Of a stretch of 14,545 nt of DNA, positions 6,592 to 14,400 are shown one piece after another; within the stretch, counting starts at the first letter, position 1; every line of letters begins with the position of its first letter. The stretch lies in the NCBI GenBank assembly GCA_945947045.1, contig CAMEXG010000033.1, forward strand, positions 1 to 14,545, in the 5' to 3' direction. A program made the position numbers and the translations under genes. Source of the DNA: an uncultured Spirochaetales bacterium. Lineage in GTDB: Bacteria > Spirochaetota > Spirochaetia > Sphaerochaetales > Sphaerochaetaceae. The notes under the pieces were generated by a model. That model made no database searches. It saw only the letters and a program-made list of their open reading frames with translations, and had not been told where the DNA came from.

Positions 6592-8100
6592 ATGAACAGA
6601 TTAGAAGAATATATATCTCAAAATGGTGGAAAGATTACTATGGATATGGCTTATGCCATTTCTTCTCTGTCTTTAGTCGAAGCCCACTCTCCTGTTGCTT
6701 CTGAATCTGTAGTCAAAGAACTTAGGGATCAAAGACATAATCTTAAACTCATTGCAAGTGAGAACTATTCTTCCCTCTCTGTTCAGGCTGCAATGGGCTC
6801 TTTGCTGACAGATAAATACAGTGAAGGTTTCCCTGGCCATAGATTCTATGCAGGCTGCGACAACGTAGATGAAATAGAAAGCTTGGCGGTAGAAAAGGCA
6901 AAGAAAATCTTCGGTGCCGAACACGCATATGTCCAGCCTCATAGCGGGGCCGACGCCAACCTCTGTGCCTATTGGGCTATTCTTAATGAAAAAGTACAGA
7001 TTCCTCTCTTGGAGGAGATGGGTATTAAAAACCCTGCAGAGCTTTCAAAAGAAGACTGGAACAAAATAAGGGAGGCGACACACTCCCAGAAGCTACTTGG
7101 CTTGGACTATTATTCAGGTGGACATCTTACTCACGGCTATAGACAAAATATTTCTGCTCAGTTATTCGATGCTTATTCATATTCTGTAGATAAAGAGACA
7201 GGCCTGTTGGATTACAAGGAAATCGAGAGAATGGCCAAAGAGATCAAGCCCCTTATTCTTCTTGCAGGATATTCGGCATATCCAAGAGCCATCAACTTCA
7301 GGATTCTCTCTGAAATCGCCAAGGAAGTGGGTGCTGTGTTTATGGTGGACATGGCTCATTTCGCTGGTCTTGTGGCTGGAAAAGTATTTCAAGGTGATTA
7401 TGATCCTGTTTTGTGGGCCGACGTAGTGACTACCACGACTCATAAAACATTGCGTGGTCCAAGGGGCGGCATGATTCTCTGTAAGAAAGAGTTTGCTGAA
7501 TCTGTGGACAAAGGCTGCCCGTTAGTAATCGGAGGACCACTGCCTCATGTAATGAATGCTAAGCTTGTGGCCCTAGAGGAGGCTGACACCGATTCTTTCC
7601 GTTCTTATGCTTCAAAAATAGTAGAGAATTCCAAGGCTCTGGCAGATGCATTTATTAAAAGAGGAGTAAAAGTCGTTACCGGCGGTAGTGACAACCATCT
7701 TCTTTTATTAGATGTGACACCTTTTGGTTTAAATGGCAGAATGTCTGAAACTCTTTTAAGAGAGTGTGGAATAACACTTAACAGAAATGCTCTTCCCTTC
7801 GATCCCAACGGTCCATGGTATACATCGGGGTTGAGACTGGGAAGCGCCGCCCTTACTACTCTTGGTATGGGAAAAGAAGAGATGGAGGAAGTTGCAGATA
7901 TCATCACATCTGTCCTCTCTTCAGCCTATCCGGTAACTTTGACCAAGGGCGAAAGGGCAGGAGAGAAGAGTAAGATAAAAGCTAAGGCTGAAAAGAGTGT
8001 AATGGAAGAGGCGAAGAATAGGGTACATGCTCTTCTTTCTTCATTCCCTCTATACCCGACACTTGATTTGACTTGGCTTGAGAAGGAGTTCATAAAATAA
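6592..8100 (+). CDS. glyA: Serine hydroxymethyltransferase, long form
   Basis: This PLP enzyme interconverts serine plus tetrahydrofolate with glycine plus methylene-tetrahydrofolate, the main one-carbon source. Seen: LKLIASENYSS (residues about 52-62), the YSEGFPGHRFYAG region, YVQPHSGADAN, MVDMAHFAGLVAG, and the PLP lysine in TTTTHKTLRGPRGG (K285). At 502 residues it is clearly longer than the usual 410-430. The extra length is an N-terminal extension of about 40 residues, an insertion of about 50-60 between the PHSGADAN region and LFDAYSYSVD, and C-terminal additions. This long form is known from chlamydiae and treponemes. ATG at 6592 has GGAGG 5 nt upstream. It is divergent from infA. Confidence 0.96.
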   Translation: MNRLEEYISQNGGKITMDMAYAISSLSLVEAHSPVASESVVKELRDQRHNLKLIASENYSSLSVQAAMGSLLTDKYSEGFPGHRFYAGCDNVDEIESLAVEKAKKIFGAEHAYVQPHSGADANLCAYWAILNEKVQIPLLEEMGIKNPAELSKEDWNKIREATHSQKLLGLDYYSGGHLTHGYRQNISAQLFDAYSYSVDKETGLLDYKEIERMAKEIKPLILLAGYSAYPRAINFRILSEIAKEVGAVFMVDMAHFAGLVAGKVFQGDYDPVLWADVVTTTTHKTLRGPRGGMILCKKEFAESVDKGCPLVIGGPLPHVMNAKLVALEEADTDSFRSYASKIVENSKALADAFIKRGVKVVTGGSDNHLLLLDVTPFGLNGRMSETLLRECGITLNRNALPFDPNGPWYTSGLRLGSAALTTLGMGKEEMEEVADIITSVLSSAYPVTLTKGERAGEKSKIKAKAEKSVMEEAKNRVHALLSSFPLYPTLDLTWLEKEFIK

Positions 8101-8137
8101 GGAATAAGATTTTAAACTTGAACATTTATATGAATGT

Positions 8138-8142
8138 GGGAG
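8138..8142 (+). promoter_or_regulatory. Shine-Dalgarno deciding the start of the first HFSGHxGDE gene
   Basis: GGGAG lies 9 nt before ATG at 8152. Using 8152 gives a normal signal peptide (MKKLSLIVIML). The upstream in-frame ATG at 8134 would add MWENVC and would place this ribosome binding site inside the gene. Confidence 0.65.
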
Positions 8143-8151
8143 AATGTATGC

Positions 8152-9267
8152 ATGAAGAAATTATCTCTGATTGTAATTATGCTTATTGCAATAACTTCTC
8201 TCACATTTGCCGGTGATGTGTTCTCGTTTTCAATTGCTCCTATTACTCCCATATACAAAGAGAGTGTCGCTTATACTTTCTCCAACAGTGTCAGGTTTTC
8301 TTATCTCAAGACTCCAAGTGACGCTGAATATGCAATAAACGCTCTTCTTGTTTCAAAAGAAAATGAAGAGGGAAATGTTGAGTATGCATCTCTCCCATTT
8401 AAAGATGCAGACGCCCATAACACTTCATTTTGGTACATGAAGAGCGCTTCTGACATTGCTCTTTTACGGTTTAGCTGGAAAAACTACATAACATTAGAGG
8501 GTTATATTCATGGAGGAATAAACACCCTCTTTGGAGCCTACGGCGGAGTAGATACTCTAGGCTTTGACGGCCAATATGGTGGAGGCTTGGATCTAGGTCT
8601 CTTTGATAAGGTGTTCCTACGTTTTGGTGTCCACCACTTCTCAGGCCACTGGGGAGACGAAGTCTTATATGATTTCTACGAACGCTATGAAAAGGACGTC
8701 GATTATCTGTCTCTTACCGAATATACAAGAAACAACTCATGGTATATGGGTGTAAGAATCCAGCCTGTTTCTTTTATTTCTCTTGGTGTGGAGGCTGAGC
8801 TGCCTCAGGCCAAGGCTTGGATAAGACCTGCTTCCCATGTTCCTGGTTTTACAGAAAAACCATCCAGTGAAGAGTCTCCTGAAAAGGCAAATACAAGTAC
8901 ACATATATGGAATCAAGAAGGAGCAGCAGGAAGAAATAATCTCTCTTATCCGGATTCCTATAAAGCTTGGAGAGTCGGAGTCGACATTGAGGGTGTTTGG
9001 CATCTCAGCCATCAAATGAAGTTATATTCAGCATTTGACGTACAGTTCCATCAGGATGGAAAGATCAACCCCGTCTCTTGTCTGTATGAAGAGGACAGGG
9101 CTTGGGAGAAGGAATACACACTTGTTTTCGGTATAGGGTTAAAAGAAAGCAGGAATCTTCCTGAATTCGTTTTTGAAGTATCATTACACAGTGGTAGAGT
9201 CCCTCTTCTCAACTATTGGTTCAAGAAGACAAAGTATGTCTCGCTGGGTGTGGGATTGAGTTTCTAA
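8152..9267 (+). CDS. Secreted, probably outer-membrane protein with HFSGHxGDE motif (copy 1)
   Basis: A 371-residue protein with a clear signal peptide (hydrophobic to about residue 20, likely cleaved after TFA). The rest is rich in aromatic and alternating hydrophobic residues and ends in a strand-like segment closing on Phe (VSLGVGLSF), as in outer-membrane beta-barrels. It carries LGFDGQYGGGLDLGLFD and then HHFSGHWGDE (161-170), and near the end GRVPLLNYWFKKTKYVSLG. The H-x-S-x-H-x-G-D-E motif resembles that of the DUF1207 outer-membrane family, but I cannot confirm membership. The function is unknown. The next gene is a paralogue overlapping in signals: its ribosome binding site begins at this stop codon. 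It may be co-transcribed with glyA, since no terminator was seen in the 51-nt gap. Confidence 0.75.
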   Translation: MKKLSLIVIMLIAITSLTFAGDVFSFSIAPITPIYKESVAYTFSNSVRFSYLKTPSDAEYAINALLVSKENEEGNVEYASLPFKDADAHNTSFWYMKSASDIALLRFSWKNYITLEGYIHGGINTLFGAYGGVDTLGFDGQYGGGLDLGLFDKVFLRFGVHHFSGHWGDEVLYDFYERYEKDVDYLSLTEYTRNNSWYMGVRIQPVSFISLGVEAELPQAKAWIRPASHVPGFTEKPSSEESPEKANTSTHIWNQEGAAGRNNLSYPDSYKAWRVGVDIEGVWHLSHQMKLYSAFDVQFHQDGKINPVSCLYEEDRAWEKEYTLVFGIGLKESRNLPEFVFEVSLHSGRVPLLNYWFKKTKYVSLGVGLSF

Positions 9268-9276
9268 GGAGGAAAA

Positions 9277-10335
9277 ATGAAAAGGAAAGCCATATTTTTA
9301 TCTATTGTCTTGTTGATTGTACCTGTAGCACTTTTTGCTTCTTTCTCCCTAGGACCAAACCATACTTTCTTCTCCACCTTTAAGTCGGATCTTCTTTCCA
9401 GCGGAAACAACCTGGAAGTCTTCTATGAAGCGGAAAGCAATATGGAGGGACAGTATATACGCTTCGACAAAAAGGGTGGTGTTGCAGGAGAGTGGTACCT
9501 GCCGATAACAGATTATGACAAGAAGAAAGACAATTACTTTCTTCACCTTCAGACTGGAGGATCTGTAGGTGTCTTAAGGCTTGGTTTCGACCATATTGCC
9601 GAGGCCCAGCTGGTAATGGACGCACATATCTCCTCTGTATTTTTCCTTCTGAGAGGCAATGACAACTTAGGCTTTGACGGCGTATATTTCATGGGCGGCG
9701 AGCTGAAAATGTTTGACAGTGTACTCCTTAGAGGTGGAATAAGGCACTTCTCAGGTCACTTTGGGGACGAATCTATTTATAACGCTTTATCACGTGACTC
9801 TTCTTTCGTTAATGCAGAGATGACTGAGTTTGTCGAGGATGCATATGAAGTCGATATAGCACTATATAATGAAAGATTCCCTTATCTTAAAGGCGCCTTT
9901 GGCTTTATTGTACCCAAAGCATCAAGCTATATGATGCCATTTGTCCATAGACCGGATTGGATATTAAGCGGAGGAAAAACCAATGCAGAAAGAGATCCTT
10001 TGTCATATAGCGTCAGAGGCGACTATGGGGATGGATATAACGCATTGACGCTATTTTCGGAAATAGATGGAAAGATTCCATTCTCTTGGGGTGGCATTAC
10101 TGCCTCTTATATTATGACGCTCTATGAAAGCGGAAAAACAAAGAATACACTTGATCCTACGGACGATGACGCAAAGTGGGATATTACCCATGAACTGAGA
10201 CTCTCTCTTTCATTTGAGAATGACAACCTGTCCTTGACTATGGATGGCTTCATGAGAATGGGAAGATTCCCGCTCCTGAACTTGTATTGGAAGGAAAGTA
10301 CAATCTATGGTTTTGGCTTTACACTTAAAGGTTAA
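9277..10335 (+). CDS. Secreted, probably outer-membrane protein with HFSGHxGDE motif (copy 2)
   Basis: A 352-residue paralogue of the preceding gene. It has a signal peptide (MKRKAIFLSIVLLIVPVALF, likely cleaved after LFA), then LGFDGVYFMGGELKMFDSV, RHFSGHFGDE (156-165), and a C-terminal GRFPLLNLYWKESTIYGFG matching copy 1 position for position in its key residues. The middle parts have diverged, which points to an old tandem duplication. AAGGAGG overlaps the stop codon of copy 1 and lies 4 nt before ATG at 9277, so the pair is surely one operon. A beta-barrel fold is likely but the function is unknown. Confidence 0.75.
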   Translation: MKRKAIFLSIVLLIVPVALFASFSLGPNHTFFSTFKSDLLSSGNNLEVFYEAESNMEGQYIRFDKKGGVAGEWYLPITDYDKKKDNYFLHLQTGGSVGVLRLGFDHIAEAQLVMDAHISSVFFLLRGNDNLGFDGVYFMGGELKMFDSVLLRGGIRHFSGHFGDESIYNALSRDSSFVNAEMTEFVEDAYEVDIALYNERFPYLKGAFGFIVPKASSYMMPFVHRPDWILSGGKTNAERDPLSYSVRGDYGDGYNALTLFSEIDGKIPFSWGGITASYIMTLYESGKTKNTLDPTDDDAKWDITHELRLSLSFENDNLSLTMDGFMRMGRFPLLNLYWKESTIYGFGFTLKG

Positions 10336-10434
10336 GTCATAGTTTATTAAAGGCTATAACACTTTATTGGATTTGTGATGATTTATTATCAGAAGTTTTA
10401 AAAATGAGAAAAGATTATGCGAAATTAATATTTT

Positions 10435-10470
10435 AAAGTATATTTTTAATGTATAAAAATACTTTATTTT
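10435..10470 (+). terminator. Possible A/T-only terminator of the paralogue pair
   Basis: AAAGTAT (10435-10441) pairs with ATACTTT (10459-10465). An inner TTTT/AAAA extends the stem to 11 bp with one bulge, and ATTTT follows. It lacks GC pairs, so termination strength is doubtful. Confidence 0.35.
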
Positions 10471-10558
10471 AAAAAAGAATAAACTAAATTTCTTAATATG
10501 CTGTTCTTATATATAGTATACGAACAAATGTATGTGATTTTGTAAATTAATCGTTAAT

Positions 10559-10578
10559 TATAATACAAATTGTATTAT
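10559..10578 (+). promoter_or_regulatory. -10 box with overlapping 19-bp palindromic operator
   Basis: TATAAT (10559-10564) is a perfect -10. Overlapping it is ATAATACAA-A-TTGTATTAT (10560-10578), with 9-bp arms around a single central base. Its position over the -10 is what a repressor operator would have. No convincing -35 lies 16-18 bp upstream, so the promoter may need an activator. The start would be about 100 nt before the chaperone ATG. Confidence 0.55.
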
Positions 10579-10672
10579 TTGAACTATTTGTCATACTCTT
10601 GTAAAAAAGTCGGGCGTACCATCTTCAAAGTGGTAAGTTTTCTTTTATCTTACAATCCTGAGAAGGCAGTGT

Positions 10673-11404
10673 ATGAAACGTTTATTTACTTATCTTTTAT
10701 TGTTCGTATCGGTAAGCATCTCTCTCTTTGCTTATCAGTTTTCACCACTAAATGTGACTTTCGAGCCTACAGGCGGCGGATCTGCAAAAGTATATACAAT
10801 TGTAAACGACTCAGATTCTTCAATAGCAATTGAAGTTAGTGCTGTAAAGCGAAGTATTACTATTGATGGAGAGGAATATAATGAAGATGCCTCGGCATAT
10901 TTCACTATCCAGCCATCAAAGATGATCATCACTCCACAGTCTACACAGCTTGTAAGGGTCCAATATAGAGGGCCGAGGACTGTCACAGAAGAGCTTTCCT
11001 TCAGAATAATCAGTGAGCAGATTCCTTACTCCACAGGTGCAAAAAGCGAAGGCGAGGGACAGATGATCAGCTTCCTTTTTGTTTACTCTACATCAGCTTA
11101 TGTCCAACCAGGAAAGATCGTGGAAAAAATCGCCTCATCAGCTAGTATCAATGAAGACGGAAAGCTGGAGATTCGTATTGACAACAAAGGTAGTGTCCAT
11201 CAGCTTTTGAATGACCTGGCAATTACTGTAAAAGGTGACAACGGAGAGGTGTACACACTTACCGATGAAGATATGGGATCTATAAAAGGATCCAATCTCC
11301 TTTGCGGTGCATCCTTGAGAATAGTAATGGATATTCCTTCTACTCTTACTGAAGCTACAAGCTTCACTCCAGAAATCAAATACAACTACTCTTGGTCAAA
11401 TTAA
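10673..11404 (+). CDS. Periplasmic PapD-like pilus assembly chaperone
   Basis: A 243-residue protein with a signal peptide (MKRLFTYLLLFVSVSISLFA, cleavage likely before YQF). Residues about 22-146 match the first immunoglobulin-like domain of chaperone-usher chaperones: YTIVNDSDSSIAIEV, then FTIQPSKMIITPQSTQLVRV (the usual PxxxxLxPGxxQxVRV region) and LSFRIISEQIPY (the F-R-E-I-P region). Residues 147-243 form the second domain. Such chaperones cap pilin subunits by donor-strand complementation and hand them to the usher. By eye, the Arg of the first strand and the Lys near the domain junction that bind the subunit's C-terminus are replaced (PLNVTF and STSAYVQP). ATG at 10673 has GAGAAGG 6 nt upstream. 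It is the first gene of an operon with the usher-like gene 26 nt downstream. Confidence 0.85.
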   Translation: MKRLFTYLLLFVSVSISLFAYQFSPLNVTFEPTGGGSAKVYTIVNDSDSSIAIEVSAVKRSITIDGEEYNEDASAYFTIQPSKMIITPQSTQLVRVQYRGPRTVTEELSFRIISEQIPYSTGAKSEGEGQMISFLFVYSTSAYVQPGKIVEKIASSASINEDGKLEIRIDNKGSVHQLLNDLAITVKGDNGEVYTLTDEDMGSIKGSNLLCGASLRIVMDIPSTLTEATSFTPEIKYNYSWSN

Positions 11405-11430
11405 AGTCGGAGTAAAAACCGGAGTAGAAT

Positions 11431-14400
11431 ATGAAAAAGAGACCTTTACCATTGATATCATTGGTATTGTGTGCTGTAGGACTAAGCTTCGTTTTATTAG
11501 GCTCGGCCCTTGCTTTCCTTGAGCCTGATTTTACTATTTCTTCATTTCTGGCAATTGGTCTGTTTTTCATGGCCCTTGTAGGTGTTTATATCATCCTAAA
11601 AGTCTTTCTTGTTGTAGACAAACTAGAAGAGGGAAGTCTTGTAGATGATAAAAAGCCTGTTTATGTATTTTGTTTTGTTTTCCTTCTCGTCCTTCTTCTG
11701 GCGCTAGTTCTTTTTCATCTTTATTTTGGTACAGAGCCGGAAAAGGAGAGAAGGGGTTTAATAGTAACAGTAGCAGAAGAGAAGACTGAAGAGACGATTG
11801 ATGCTGAAACAATAGAAAACCCCCCATTTATAAAAGAGGGTGAGTCTAAGGATTCGGAGGAGTATAATTCCGTCATCCAGGATAAGCCTGTGGAGATGGA
11901 GGAAGCAGAATCTGTTGAGGAGGCTGTTGAACCTGAGATAGAGATTGTTGATACTCTTATTCCTCCTACTCCGGTTTATGAGGAAAAAGTAACAGAAACA
12001 CCTCGTTCTCCTTCTTTTATCGCTCCTGAAAGAGTATTAGTCCCAACCCCTCCTACTTTTGTCTCCACTGAAGAAATCCTAATTCCTTCCACTCCTACCT
12101 TTGTCTCTACAGAAGAAACACTTGTTCCTTCTTCTCCTTCCTTCGCTTCAGTTGAAGCAGTCTTGGTGCCAGAGACACCTGAAATAATCAGCGTAGAAAG
12201 AACCTTGATTCCTTCCTCTCCGACATTTATTGAACCAGTGAGAACACTTGTTGATGAAAAAGTCGAAGTGAAGGAGGAAACTGATCCTTGGGCAGACTTC
12301 TATGTCTCTGGTGATTCTTTTGATCTATTTGACGGTATGTATTGGTTTGATCTCTATATAAACAGTAGTGAAGTGGGAGTCATTACTGTCTATATAGAGA
12401 ATGGCGAAGTATATATTTCATACCCTGAACTTAAAGATTATTCCGTCCCATATATAACAGAAGAAGCCCAGGAAAGGATCTTTAGTGAAGATGTGGAGTG
12501 GATAGACACTCTGACACTCTCCGCCCTTGGGGTAGAAGCTTATGCAGATACTATCACATACACTGTAGAAGTGGACTTCAAAGCTTCCGATATGCCTATG
12601 GGAGTTATTTCAATAAAAGGAAGTAACAGCATATCGCAGCCTCGTCCTATTGCAGGTGCTACGGTTTTGACTCCAGCCTCTTGGTATGTTTCGTCTTCTT
12701 TCTCTCTTTCCATGTCGATGTCGAATCTTGAAAAGGAAGATGTTTTTTCCAGATTGAGAGTCTCTCTCCAGAGTTCCAACAACTTCAGAATTTTAGACTC
12801 TTACGGTCGTTTCACTTGGAATGCAGGCTATAGTGGAGGTAAATCATATTTTGATTGGGGTTCATATTATTTCTGGAAAGATTTTAAAGATGAATCTATT
12901 AGACTCCAGTGGGGAAATGTATCAGCAGACTTGCAGTCTACATCCGGTACTCCTATTGGTATCCGCTTCGACAAGTCCAGCCAGTATGGGAATGGAGAGA
13001 GGGGAGGAAGCAGTCTTGAAAAGACTATTACTGTAGAGAAAGACAGTGATGTTAGAGTTTATAATGGAGATAAAGAGATCTTTAGAAGAACTCTTAACAA
13101 GGGTATTTATTCCCTCAGAGACTTTGTCTTATATACTGGCGCCAACCACATAAGAATAGAGATTACTCCTCTGGACGGAAGCCTGGGCGAAGTAATCGAG
13201 ATGGACGTCAATTATTCTTCTTCTCTGTTGATGAAGGGTGAATCCTACTATGGAGCAGCCTTCGCGATAGGCAGAAAGAGTGTCACTTGGGATAGTGAGA
13301 GAGATCCTTTCCAAGTAGATTTGTATCTCTTGGGAAACAAGAAACTAAGATATGACGTTAGGGATATCGCACTATCGTCTTACCTGAATATAGGTCTTAC
13401 AGATACCCTTACAGGCTCATTTACTCTTTCTTTCAAAACAAGCCCTAATACTCTCTACTCATTTAACCCGTCACTGAAACTTAACAGCGAGTTTACTGTG
13501 GCCAATGCTTTCGGTACAGCGAAGATGAATCTTAATCTCTCTTCTTTGGGTGTAGACGGAGGATTATCTCTGCCTTTGATTTATGCCAGAGCATCTCAGC
13601 AGTTCTATACTGATTTCTCTCTTGTAAAGGCATTGACCCTTACTCTTGGTTATACCAGCCCGTCTTCCTGGGAGAGAGATGACAAGCATTCACTCTTCGC
13701 TTCAGGTTCCTTCAGTGGTTCAATCTTCGATATGGGATACTCGGTTTCTCTGTCAGGAACACTGGTTCCAGGATATAAGGAGCTGTCACAGTGGTATTTG
13801 TCATCGGCCCTCTCCTTTAGCCTTGGAAAGGTAGGCCTATCCCTTTCTTCTACATTCAGCCAGAGAGGTGATGATCCTGTTTCCCATCAGGCAAGAGTTT
13901 CTGCTTCCTTCAAACTGGGACCGGTCTCCAACTCTCTTTCAGGATCCAGGGACGGAGTATCTCTTTCTTCTTCATTGTCTTTAGGCTCCACTTCATTCTG
14001 GCTGAAGACAGCCACAACAGATGTAAGGGATATAGAGAAATACTCTTTCTCTTCTGATTTCTCACACTCAGGCAGCATATTCTCCTTCTCCGGAGCACTA
14101 TCTGGAAATAGTGGAATGAAGGATATAAACGCTTCTCTTTCTGCTTCGACAACCCTTCTCATTGCTGAAAAAGGACTCTGGACAATATCATCTTCTATTC
14201 CATCCAACTTCCTCTTGATCAGACAGAAGGGAGCTATAAAGAAGAATACTCTTGCAGTAGGAGAAGTAGGCTCATCTAGCCAGGATATTCCTTCTTCACC
14301 TCTTGGCGATACTCTATATAAGGGCCTAAGCACAACCACAGCTACATCTCTCTCCCTCTATTCTTATAACGAAGATTCTCTTGGCGGCTCAGAGACATTC

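Larger units (their letters stand above)
10336..10672. other. AT-rich intergenic region before the chaperone-usher operon
   Basis: No gene was recognised in these 337 nt. The left part holds an A/T hairpin (10435-10465) that may end the upstream operon. The right part has a perfect -10 box (TATAAT, 10559-10564) overlapped by a 19-bp palindrome, followed by a leader of about 100 nt with a small hairpin (TACCA 10617-10621 with TGGTA 10631-10635) and then a pyrimidine-rich tract. It is markedly more AT-rich than the flanking genes. Confidence 0.6.

Noticed and set aside
8134..8151. Upstream ATG for the first HFSGHxGDE gene
   Set aside because: It would add MWENVC before an otherwise normal signal peptide and bury the GGGAG ribosome binding site; ATG at 8152 fits better.
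11591..11827. Minus-strand reading frame opposite the usher-like gene
   Set aside because: It lies inside a long continuous plus-strand coding frame and its Ser/Leu composition is the antisense of membrane and acidic codons.
12034..12243. CRISPR-like array
   Set aside because: The 42-bp periodicity is a coding repeat in frame with diverged DNA and no unique spacers.
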